IMG/VR virus record: IMGVR_UViG_3300044612_003084
Location: 1 to 20,462 of that record
DNA length: 20,462 nt
Source of the DNA: a virus
Strand: one strand, 5' to 3'
The notes below the pieces were generated by a model. It searched no databases. It saw only the letters and a list, made by a program, of their open reading frames with translations, and was not told the origin of the DNA. Shown here in pieces: positions 14,357-20,462 of this stretch (positions within the stretch are counted from its first letter, which is position 1; every line of letters starts with the position of its first letter). The translations under genes were made by a program, and so were the position numbers.

Positions 14357-15700
14357 ATGAAGAAAGAAACCCTTCGAGTTAATACTGATTTCTTTGAGAA
14401 CATCGTGGCATGTCAGTGTTTAACTAATTCGTACTATGCATCTTTAGTTTTTGACCATCTTAACCCAGAAAATTTTAAAAACGCGGGTAACAAACTAGTA
14501 ATTACTATTATTAAAGATTTTTTCGGTAAACGTAGAACTTTACCTACTCTTACCGAAATTAAGACTTATCTATCAAAGCAGGAAGACCTTAAACTTTTTA
14601 AAGAAACGGTAACTACCTATAAGCAATACGACACTAATGTCAATATTGACGAGCTTATTGCTAATACTGAAATTTTCTTTAAAGAAAGAGCGGTTTATAA
14701 TACAGTACTTAAAATAGTAGATGATGTTACTAATGAACGTTCAGACTATGGTAAATTCTTAAGCTGGTTTGAACGAGCCTGTAATATTACTCTAGTAAAT
14801 GATATTGGGCTAGATTTTTACGGAGATTACGAAAGAGTAATCAGAGAGCTGAGTGTACAAAACGAAGTAATACCAACAGGCTGGAACTTTATAGACAGTA
14901 AAATCGGAGGAGGGCTAATGAAGAACGGACGCGCTCTTTATTTATTTCTTGGTCCTACCAACGTAGGTAAGAGTATATTTTTAGGTAATGTAGCTAGTAA
15001 TATGGCTCAAAGAGGTCTTACTACCGTGCTTATTTCCCTTGAAATGCCTGAAATGATGTATGCAAAAAGAATTAGTAGCCACCTTTCAAAAATACCAATT
15101 AATAATATACAAGAGCAGACTTCTTCACTAGAAACCTTCTTTAAAGAGAACGTAGAGACTCATAAACGTAAGCTTATTATTAAAGAGTTTCCGCCTAAAA
15201 GCGTTACAGTCGGAGGTATTAAAGCATATATAGAGTCTCTTGTAAAAGCAGGTATAAAGCCTGAGGTGTTAGTAATTGATTATTTGGGTCTTATCAAATC
15301 CAATGACGGAGATAATTCATACTCGCAAGGTAAAGCTGCAGCAGAAGAGCTTAGAGCATTGTCATATTATTTTAATATGCCAGTAGTAAGCGCTATACAG
15401 ACTAACAGAGAAGGTATGGAGAATCCAAGCCTAGATACAGTGTCAGAGTCTTTAGGTGTAGCATTTACTGCAGATGTGGTGTGGTCTATTCATCAAGAAG
15501 AAGGAGATCAAGAACTGGGCATAATTAAAGTCGGAGGTATTAAGAACCGTTTAGGACCTAAACATGGGGCCACAGCAATGCGTATTGATTATACTACTCT
15601 TTCGCTTTCTGAAGAAAAAGATTATATAGGATTAACCAAGAACGGGGAAGATTCTAATGAAATATCTAATTTAGAAGCAAAACTGGAAAAACTTTCGTAA
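14357..15700 (+). CDS. 41: gp41-like replicative DNA helicase (DnaB family)
   Basis: The protein has 447 residues (T4 gp41: 475). The N-terminal helical domain leads to a RecA-like C-terminal domain with GWNFIDSKIGGG, Walker A GPTNVGKS (199-206), ISLEM, Walker B VLVIDYLGLIK (304-314) and SAIQTNREG carrying the arginine region of DnaB-type helicases. It forms a hexamer on the lagging strand, unwinds the fork and recruits the primase gp61; no primase gene is seen in this window. It follows uvsX as in T4, although separated by a terminator and its own promoter-like motif. The start ATG has no Shine-Dalgarno sequence. Confidence 0.95.
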   Translation: MKKETLRVNTDFFENIVACQCLTNSYYASLVFDHLNPENFKNAGNKLVITIIKDFFGKRRTLPTLTEIKTYLSKQEDLKLFKETVTTYKQYDTNVNIDELIANTEIFFKERAVYNTVLKIVDDVTNERSDYGKFLSWFERACNITLVNDIGLDFYGDYERVIRELSVQNEVIPTGWNFIDSKIGGGLMKNGRALYLFLGPTNVGKSIFLGNVASNMAQRGLTTVLISLEMPEMMYAKRISSHLSKIPINNIQEQTSSLETFFKENVETHKRKLIIKEFPPKSVTVGGIKAYIESLVKAGIKPEVLVIDYLGLIKSNDGDNSYSQGKAAAEELRALSYYFNMPVVSAIQTNREGMENPSLDTVSESLGVAFTADVVWSIHQEEGDQELGIIKVGGIKNRLGPKHGATAMRIDYTTLSLSEEKDYIGLTKNGEDSNEISNLEAKLEKLS

Positions 15701-15716
15701 CTAGCTAAATAGACAA

Positions 15717-16628
15717 GTGGATCCAAAGAAGATATTTGTTTTTACAGACTCCGACTTAGACGGAGCGGCCAGTCTTTTAACCTTACACTGGGCTCTAAAA
15801 GCCAACCCTGGCGATATAAAATTCCATACAGTTACAGTTTCAAATTTTAGAAAAGAATTTTTACTTTGGGCAGCAGAGAACAGTATAGAGAACTACGATG
15901 CGGTATATTTTTTGGATCTAGATACAAGTACAAGTTTTGACTTAATTGATAGCAAAAAGTCTATTATTATAGATCACCACGAAACACACGATACAAGCAA
16001 ATATAAAAATGCTACAACTAATGTTGTGGTTACGTCCTCTTGTGCGAAGTTACTCTATTTACATTTTAAAGACAAACTAACGTCTTTAAATAACGAGCAA
16101 AAATATTTAATAGCGTTAGCTAATGACTATGACAGTTATGCCTTTAAACTGCCTGAGTCATATAATCTTAACTGTGCCTTTTCAAACTCTCAAAAAACAC
16201 TAGGTAAGAACAAGACCTACAAATTTTTAGAACGTTTTTATAATGGTTTTACCGGGTTTACCTCATTAGAAAACAATATTATAAAAGAATATGTAACCGG
16301 TAGAGATGCAGCTATATCTACTTTACAAATCTATTCAGGCAATGTACCTATAAGCAAGCAAAACTTACAGATTACCGGGACAATGGGTACCAAATATATA
16401 AACGATATTTGCGACCATCTTCTTAAAACTTATAATTCAGATATCGTATTTTTTGTTAACACAAATAGTTCTCACGTTTCTTTTAGAAAAAAGAAAACTT
16501 GTAATGTAAATTTAGCTAAACTAGCTGAGTTTTTATGTGGTGGTGGCGGCCACGAATACGCAGCTGGTGGAAAGATCACGGAAAAATTTATGAATTTTTC
16601 TAAACAATTGTCCCTAATTACAGCTTAA
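15717..16628 (+). CDS. DHH/DHHA1 phosphoesterase (NrnA/RecJ-like nuclease)
   Basis: The 303-residue protein has the DHH-DHHA1 layout. VFTDSDLDGAAS (8-19) gives the first metal-binding aspartates, FLDLD (65-69) the next, and IIIDHHETHD (83-92) the DHH motif. The C-terminal DHHA1 domain has SHVSFRKKK and CGGGGHEYAAGGKI, the substrate-binding GGGH loop. Its length suits NrnA-type nanoRNases and phosphatases better than full RecJ exonuclease (about 570). It lies where T4 has rnh and dsbA, just before the 33/59/32-like genes, so a primer- or oligonucleotide-clearing role at the fork is a fair inference. It starts with GTG: an in-frame stop at 15702 excludes a more upstream start. No ribosome-binding site is evident. 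Confidence 0.85.
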   Translation: MDPKKIFVFTDSDLDGAASLLTLHWALKANPGDIKFHTVTVSNFRKEFLLWAAENSIENYDAVYFLDLDTSTSFDLIDSKKSIIIDHHETHDTSKYKNATTNVVVTSSCAKLLYLHFKDKLTSLNNEQKYLIALANDYDSYAFKLPESYNLNCAFSNSQKTLGKNKTYKFLERFYNGFTGFTSLENNIIKEYVTGRDAAISTLQIYSGNVPISKQNLQITGTMGTKYINDICDHLLKTYNSDIVFFVNTNSSHVSFRKKKTCNVNLAKLAEFLCGGGGHEYAAGGKITEKFMNFSKQLSLITA

Positions 16629-16629
16629 C

Positions 16630-16926
16630 ATGTCTGGAGTAATTGGAGCATTAGAACAAGCTGTTGTAGATAATCCTTTAGATAGTCTAACTAAGGATGA
16701 AACAGAATATGAAATTTTAAAATTTTGTTCTTTTTGCTCTATATTGCATAACAAAAAATTAAACAACGTCACCGTGTTCACTCTTATTGTCAAGAACAAT
16801 ATCTACAAAAAGATATTCATGAAACTAATACAAGTTGACAATGAAAAAGAAGCGTTTATTGTGTTTTTAAAGTATAATTCAAATTTATGCCGTAGCAAAG
16901 TTGTACGAGAGGTATTAAAATCATGA
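16630..16926 (+). CDS. Unknown protein at the gene 33 position
   Basis: This is a 98-residue protein without a motif I recognise. It has an acidic N-terminal third (DNPLDSLTKDETEYEI), two adjacent cysteines in FCSFCS, and a basic C-terminus (CRSKVVREVLKS). T4 order in this region is rnh, dsbA, 33, 59, 32, and here a DHH nuclease, this gene, a gp59-like gene and gp32 follow one another, so it holds the place of gp33, the late-transcription coactivator (112 residues). The clamp-binding C-terminal tail of T4 gp33 (LDFLL) is missing, so I do not call it gp33. It begins one base after the DHH gene stop. Confidence 0.6.
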   Translation: MSGVIGALEQAVVDNPLDSLTKDETEYEILKFCSFCSILHNKKLNNVTVFTLIVKNNIYKKIFMKLIQVDNEKEAFIVFLKYNSNLCRSKVVREVLKS

Positions 16927-16932
16927 AGGCTA

Positions 16933-17574
16933 ATGAACGCACCTTACATTTACAATACCTACTTAAGCGTATCGCGAGGGCTTCAGAACAAGCCATGGCG
17001 TGCTCGTAAAGATTTTGACGGGTTTGATATTACAATCGACGGAGTAGCTTGTAAAAAATTAGAACTTTTTTTCAAGAAATTTCCGCAGATAGACGTAAAA
17101 GAGTTTTTTAATGCTCCTTATCTCATCTATAAAGACGAGCAGCATTTTCCTTTAAAATTTTACACAACCCAGAAAGCAATCGCGGTATATTCAGCAGTAC
17201 AAAAGCAAAAATTAGAAGAATCCCCTGACACTCAAAATCAGATTGATAATATTAAGAAAAGCCTCAAACATATTGGGTTGACATGTTTAGAGCGTAAAAT
17301 AGCCTTCGATAGATACTGCTTCGAGAAAAACGGATACACGTATACCCCGATTATTGATTACAGTAATAAACTAATTAACATTTACGTACTGATTAAGTTG
17401 CCTTCTTTCGATAGTATGATAAACTCTTTTAACCTTCAAGATAAGGAGCTTTACCTAAAAAACATACACAATAGCATTGGTAAGTTTAAACTGCGATTGA
17501 ATATGTCTACTAGAGCAAAGAACCTAATTGACGAAGGTTTCAAAATACTAACCAAAAATACTCAAAATTACTAA
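16933..17574 (+). CDS. Probable gp59-like helicase loader
   Basis: The protein has 213 residues, against 217 for T4 gp59, and sits immediately before gp32 exactly as gene 59 does. Sequence support is weak but present: an N-terminal IYNTYLSVSRGL like the YKLYLMIK helix of gp59, a middle segment KLELFFKKFPQIDVKEFF, and a C-terminal MSTRAKNLIDEGFKIL resembling the last helix of T4 gp59 (IDSQKAKNVFIETV). gp59 binds fork DNA and gp32 and loads the gp41 helicase, both encoded here. It is rich in Lys and aromatic residues, suiting DNA binding. GAAGG three bases before the ATG is one of the rare Shine-Dalgarno-like sequences in the window, though the spacing is short. A remote-homology comparison is needed for certainty. 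Confidence 0.55.
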   Translation: MNAPYIYNTYLSVSRGLQNKPWRARKDFDGFDITIDGVACKKLELFFKKFPQIDVKEFFNAPYLIYKDEQHFPLKFYTTQKAIAVYSAVQKQKLEESPDTQNQIDNIKKSLKHIGLTCLERKIAFDRYCFEKNGYTYTPIIDYSNKLINIYVLIKLPSFDSMINSFNLQDKELYLKNIHNSIGKFKLRLNMSTRAKNLIDEGFKILTKNTQNY

Positions 17575-17576
17575 TT

Positions 17577-18521
17577 ATGAAACCTACATTTAATACCAAT
17601 ATGTTCGAAAGCATTAAGAGCGCGCTCGAAAATGCTAAAAATAAGCAAGGAGACGGCGCTAGTTATAAGAATATTCTGCAAATTGCAGCACCTGCTACTT
17701 ACGTGGTGCGTTTGCTTCCTAACGTTAAGAACCCTGCTGAGACGTTTTTGCATTATTATCATCACGGCTGGAATAGTATCTCCACTGGCAAGTACTTTAG
17801 TGTAACTTCTCCGTCGACTTGGGGAGAGCGGTGCCCTGTAAGCGAGCTTTACTTTAAGATCCTTCGCGAGGGCAGTGATGAAGAGAAGAACCGTGCTAAG
17901 GAACATCTTAAGCGTAAGGAAAACTGGATGGTTAATGTTTATGTTGTAAGCGATCCCAAAAACCCTGATAATAATGGTACTGTTAAGGTTCTTCGTTATG
18001 GCCGCCAACTCAATAAGATTATTGAAGCGGCTATCAATGGAGATGATGCGGCGGAGTACGGCGCTAAGATTTTTGATCTTAGCGAGAATGGATGCAGTCT
18101 ACGTATTAAAGCTGAGCTTGTTTCGGACAAGCCAGGTGCCCCTAAGTACCCTACGTATACCGCGTCTAAGTTTCTTAGCCCTGCTGCTATCGATGGTATT
18201 GATGAAGACAAGATCAATGAGGTCTATAATAACATCTACGATCTACAGACCTTTTTGGATCACAAATCAGCTGATGAGTTGAAAGAGGTTATTAATGTAC
18301 ACTTCTACGGTCAGGAGGCTGCTGCAGCGGCACCAGCGCCTGAGGTTAAGGCTACAGAAGACGTAGAGGAAGATGTCCCTTATGAAGCTCCTAAGCCTGT
18401 TGTTAAGCCTGTAGCAGCTACTCCCAGTCCAGTTAAGGCTGCCCCTAAGACTGAAGTAAAGAGCACTAAGTCGAATGATGAAGCAGTAATGGCTATTCTC
18501 AACGGCTTGGAAGATCTTTAA
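17577..18521 (+). CDS. 32: gp32-like single-stranded DNA-binding protein
   Basis: The protein has 314 residues (T4: 301). The basic N-terminal region (to about 30) mediates cooperativity in T4. The OB-fold core contains TYVVRLLPNV, FLHYYHHGWNS, WGERCPVSELYF and NWMVNVYVVSDPKNPDN followed by VLRYGRQL, all typical of gp32. Of the T4 zinc ligands (one His, three Cys) only Cys86 is plainly kept, next to a Ser where T4 has the next Cys. A long Ala/Pro/Lys linker (about 240-300) leads to the C-terminal AILNGLEDL, the tail that recruits partners. Codons look less AT-rich than in most neighbours, fitting the heavy expression of gp32. It follows the gp59-like gene by two bases and precedes the unknown 18525 gene by three. 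Confidence 0.93.
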   Translation: MKPTFNTNMFESIKSALENAKNKQGDGASYKNILQIAAPATYVVRLLPNVKNPAETFLHYYHHGWNSISTGKYFSVTSPSTWGERCPVSELYFKILREGSDEEKNRAKEHLKRKENWMVNVYVVSDPKNPDNNGTVKVLRYGRQLNKIIEAAINGDDAAEYGAKIFDLSENGCSLRIKAELVSDKPGAPKYPTYTASKFLSPAAIDGIDEDKINEVYNNIYDLQTFLDHKSADELKEVINVHFYGQEAAAAAPAPEVKATEDVEEDVPYEAPKPVVKPVAATPSPVKAAPKTEVKSTKSNDEAVMAILNGLEDL

Positions 18522-18524
18522 GAT

Positions 18525-19052
18525 ATGACTGAACAGCAAAGAAGAGAACAAATTATGAAAATGAGGCAGCAGGCGCAAGGGCCTGCTGCGCCCTCTCTTT
18601 CTGATGCTGATGCTATGAAAATGGCAGGCAGCACCAACGGGCTCACGCAAGAGCAAATGATTGCTATTGCTATGTTTGGCAAAGTGGTGCAAAATGATGT
18701 AAACACAATTAAAAAAGCTGGATTGGGTGATATGAAAGTCAGTGATGTGGATATGTCTAAAGTCATGCCTTCAGGTATTGCTAAAGCTGCCGGTATGGTT
18801 ATTCCTCAAATACCGGCAGCTATGCCTGTTAATCCGCCTGTAGTACCAGTAATGCCGCAAATGGCTTTACCTTTAGTGAGTCAGCCTGTTGCAGCTAATT
18901 CCGACTCTCAATTAGAGTTTAATTTTGACAAAAAAGCTCGTTACGAAGATATTATTGAACATATTGAAAAACTAGAAAAAAAGCTTATTATGGTTAATGA
19001 AAAGCTTGATCTTCTTCTAGAAGATAAAAAAAAATTAGTAACGAACCCATAA
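18525..19052 (+). CDS. Unknown protein between gp32 and gp45 with a clamp-binding-like motif
   Basis: The 175-residue protein is not one I recognise. The N-terminus is polar and helical with many Met and Gln (QQRREQIMKMRQQ), then comes a helix LTQEQMIAIAMFGKVVQNDV, a Pro/Met/Val-rich low-complexity stretch (about 92-122), the motif QLEFNF (129-134), and a C-terminal coiled coil (about 139-170) with heptad Leu/Ile. QLEFNF resembles the QLxLF type of peptides that bind beta or gp45 sliding clamps, and the next gene two bases on encodes the clamp, so a clamp partner is plausible. The coiled coil suggests oligomers. Two strong hairpins fall inside its coding sequence. Confidence 0.75.
   Translation: MTEQQRREQIMKMRQQAQGPAAPSLSDADAMKMAGSTNGLTQEQMIAIAMFGKVVQNDVNTIKKAGLGDMKVSDVDMSKVMPSGIAKAAGMVIPQIPAAMPVNPPVVPVMPQMALPLVSQPVAANSDSQLEFNFDKKARYEDIIEHIEKLEKKLIMVNEKLDLLLEDKKKLVTNP
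18566..18589 (+). repeat. GC-rich hairpin inside the 18525 gene
   Basis: GCAGCAGGC (18566-18574) and GCCTGCTGC (18581-18589) form a perfect 9-base stem with a GCAAGG loop, about 40 bases into the gene after gp32. It is GC-rich in an AT-rich genome. No T-run follows, so it is not a standard terminator; an mRNA-stabilising or attenuating element for the gp32 message is possible. Confidence 0.45.
18785..18821 (+). repeat. Long perfect inverted repeat inside the 18525 gene
   Basis: AGCTGCCGGTAT (18785-18796) and ATACCGGCAGCT (18810-18821) are perfect 12-base inverted repeats around a 13-base loop. It codes for an Ala/Gly/Pro-rich stretch, so protein constraint may explain part of it. No T-run follows. 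Confidence 0.45.
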
Positions 19053-19053
19053 T

Positions 19054-19788
19054 ATGGAACTTAAACTGGTTAAGAAAGATTTTGCAGATAACTTCTTAAA
19101 TGTTATTAGCAAAACAGTCGACATTGCTTCTATTAAAGCAAATTCAAACGGTATTTATACGGTTTGTAATAAACCCGATACTAGTATTATCCTTCTTGGC
19201 AAATACAATACTCCCTTAGATCTTACTGAAGAGGTTACTCTTAATATAGGAGATATTAAAAAACTATTAAGAGTGGTAGATTGTATTGAAGACGAAAATG
19301 TTGTATTTAAGATTAATAGTAATAATCTTACCTACAAATCCCCCAGTGTCCAGTTTAAGTACCACTTTTTAGATGATTCTATTGTACCTAAAGTTTCTCT
19401 TAAAAAAGAGAAAATAGAAAATCTAGAGCTTGATACTTTCTTTGATCTTGACTATAAAAAGTTTCAAGAGATTCTTAAGGCTAGTTCATTTACTACTGAT
19501 ACTAATAAAATTTATATTTTCGGTCAACCTGATGGTTGCTATTGCGAACTAGGAGACAAAGAAAAAAGCAATACCGATAGCATTGTACTTAAGATTTGTG
19601 ATACAATAGAAGGACAGCCTTTGTCTCACGTAATACCGTTTAATCTTGATATTTTTAGAGTGATATCTGGTATACGCTTCGAGAGAGCGCGTATCGGTAT
19701 TAATCTTAAGTTTAAAGTGCTTTCTTTTTTTATTAAACCAACTAACGAGACAGAATTTAAATTTATTATTTCGGGTCTAGTTAAGTAA
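19054..19788 (+). CDS. 45: gp45-like sliding clamp
   Basis: The protein has 244 residues against 228 in T4 gp45, and shows the alternating beta-strand pattern of the clamp fold in two similar halves. Recognisable family features include LNIGDIKKLLRVVDCI (about 64-80), VQFKYHFLDDSIVP, the FQEILKASSF helix (about 136-146) and the C-terminal EFKFIISGLVK. As a trimer it rings DNA, holds gp43 on the template and, in T4, also activates late transcription with gp33 and gp55. In T4 genes 44 and 62 (clamp loader) follow at once; here a small unknown gene and FolE follow, so the loader genes have been moved. The stop overlaps the next ATG by one base. Confidence 0.88.
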   Translation: MELKLVKKDFADNFLNVISKTVDIASIKANSNGIYTVCNKPDTSIILLGKYNTPLDLTEEVTLNIGDIKKLLRVVDCIEDENVVFKINSNNLTYKSPSVQFKYHFLDDSIVPKVSLKKEKIENLELDTFFDLDYKKFQEILKASSFTTDTNKIYIFGQPDGCYCELGDKEKSNTDSIVLKICDTIEGQPLSHVIPFNLDIFRVISGIRFERARIGINLKFKVLSFFIKPTNETEFKFIISGLVK

Positions 19789-20126
19789 TGGCTAATAAAA
19801 TTACAACACAGAGTTATTTTATAAAACGACTTAAAGATAGCGGTTATGTCGTTTATAAAATATTTGACGAGTATAATGAAGCTGATCCCCGCTCGTGGAC
19901 TGTTATGATTGATCCAGGTAATGCATCTATTTTTTGTACTTGTTACGTGAACGATCAATCTATGTTTGGAGAGACTTATTTTGAAATCTACGATGGTGGT
20001 CAATATATACCTGAAAAGTTTAAGTTGAAGACAGATTCAATTGAGGTTATAATAAGCTATTTAGTTAAACATGGAATCAATAACAAATCAGACAACTACA
20101 ACAGCAAGTCGAATTCAAACATATAA
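19788..20126 (+). CDS. Small protein of unknown function after gp45
   Basis: This 112-residue protein has no family I can name. The first 75 or so residues look compact, with SYFIKRLKDSGYVVYKIF (helix and strand), WTVMIDPGNASIFCTCYVN and TYFEIYDGGQYIP; the last 20 are Asn/Ser/Lys-rich and probably disordered, and they overlap a possible upstream start of FolE. It overlaps the gp45 stop by one base, so coupled translation is likely. The position after the clamp is where T4 has gene 44, but the size and sequence exclude the clamp loader. Confidence 0.7.
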   Translation: MANKITTQSYFIKRLKDSGYVVYKIFDEYNEADPRSWTVMIDPGNASIFCTCYVNDQSMFGETYFEIYDGGQYIPEKFKLKTDSIEVIISYLVKHGINNKSDNYNSKSNSNI

Positions 20127-20136
20127 TTTTACCAAT

Positions 20137-20462
20137 ATGAGCAAAAACGGTCTACAACACCCCCTTCTGCCTACTGCTAATAGTAGTATGCTTGTTAGTG
20201 ATAGCGAGAAGAAGGAGATTATTGAAAAAGCGGCTATAGCTTATGAAGGCTTTCTTGATGCTCTACGCATAGACTGGCGCAACGATGTAAATAGTGCGGA
20301 CACACCTCGTCGTGTCGCTAAGTCTTATGTTTGCGATCTTATTAAGGGCTGCTATGAAGGACCCCCTAAGATCACTACATTTCCTTCTGATGGATATGAC
20401 GGTATTGTAAGTCAAATGAATATCCCGGTTACGTCTATGTGCTCTCATCACCATCTTGCTTT
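20137..20462 (+). CDS. folE: FolE, GTP cyclohydrolase I, 5' part
   Basis: The gene runs off the end of the window, with about 108 residues visible. The family pattern is clear: TPRRVAKSYVCDLIKGCYE (the TPxRVAK helix), FPSDGYDGIVSQMNIPVTSMCSHHHLAF, where Cys and His of the CSHHH block are zinc and catalytic residues in FolE. The enzyme opens GTP to dihydroneopterin triphosphate, the first step to folate and, via QueD, QueE and QueC, to preQ0. Together with QueF and the DpdA-like gene, it points to deazaguanine synthesis. ATG 20137 is chosen because it lies ten bases after the previous stop; an in-frame ATG at 20071 would add 22 polar residues and overlap the gene before it by 56 bases. Confidence 0.88.
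   Translation, partial: MSKNGLQHPLLPTANSSMLVSDSEKKEIIEKAAIAYEGFLDALRIDWRNDVNSADTPRRVAKSYVCDLIKGCYEGPPKITTFPSDGYDGIVSQMNIPVTSMCSHHHLA

Noticed and set aside
16630-16926. Firm gp33 assignment
   Set aside because: Only the position supports it; the clamp-binding tail and any clear similarity to T4 gp33 are missing.
17571-18008. 145-codon open frame on the - strand opposite gp32
   Set aside because: It lies fully opposite a confident gp32 gene, shows no recognisable motif and is explained by the codon pattern of gp32.
18267-18692. 141-codon open frame on the - strand across the end of gp32 and the 18525 gene
   Set aside because: Composition is rich in Leu, Ser, Arg and His as expected for an antisense shadow, and it crosses two real genes.
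1-20462. tRNA genes, CRISPR arrays, insertion sequences, attachment sites
   Set aside because: I saw no cloverleaf pattern, no regularly spaced repeats, no transposase and no paired direct repeats. Small or degenerate cases could escape reading by eye.

Overview
The window looks like part of the DNA-replication and recombination region of a T4-like tailed phage (myovirus). It is AT-rich and gene-dense, with many overlapping start and stop codons and no gene-free stretch longer than about 60 bases. The phage assignment rests on recognisable homologues of T4 gp46, gp43, UvsX, gp41, gp32 and gp45, in an order close to T4 (43, uvsX, 41, then a 33/59/32-like segment). The host cannot be read from the sequence. 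Most genes lack a Shine-Dalgarno sequence, and the glycan genes suggest a bacterium with elaborate surface sugars.

Layout. Positions 1-4046 are a sugar island. It holds the end of a GT10 fucosyltransferase-like gene, a GDP-L-fucose-synthase-type epimerase/reductase and a ColD-like PLP sugar 3-dehydratase, all on the + strand. These converge on a GT11 fucosyltransferase-like gene and a DxD glycosyltransferase on the - strand. At 4095 transcription switches to the + strand for the rest of the window: gp46 (SbcC/Rad50-like), a GT-B glycosyltransferase, gp43 DNA polymerase, a tRNA-guanine-transglycosylase/DpdA-like protein, a small unknown gene, a PurN-like formyltransferase, a P-loop kinase, QueF, a small conserved protein, UvsX, a terminator and promoter, gp41 helicase, a DHH phosphoesterase, an unknown gene at the gp33 position, a probable gp59 helicase loader, gp32, an unknown gene with a clamp-binding-like motif, the gp45 sliding clamp, a small unknown gene, and the start of FolE (GTP cyclohydrolase I), cut by the window edge.

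The most interesting system is a probable 7-deazaguanine DNA-modification pathway built into the replisome operon. FolE starts the pathway from GTP, QueF reduces preQ0 to preQ1, and a DpdA-like base-exchange enzyme would put the deazaguanine into DNA. The DpdA-like gene overlaps the stop codon of the DNA polymerase. The formyltransferase and kinase genes sit between DpdA and QueF in the same chain of overlapping genes, which raises the possibility of a further-decorated preQ1 base. QueD, QueE and QueC are not in the window and would have to lie elsewhere in the phage or come from the host.

Other points worth a second look are a perfect hairpin abutting the polymerase start codon (a possible autogenous operator as in T4), a repeated ACACTNTAAT motif 6-8 bases before three start codons, a His-for-Lys active site that makes the DegT-family protein a dehydratase rather than an aminotransferase, a gp32 that has lost most zinc ligands, and two strong hairpins inside the gene between gp32 and gp45.
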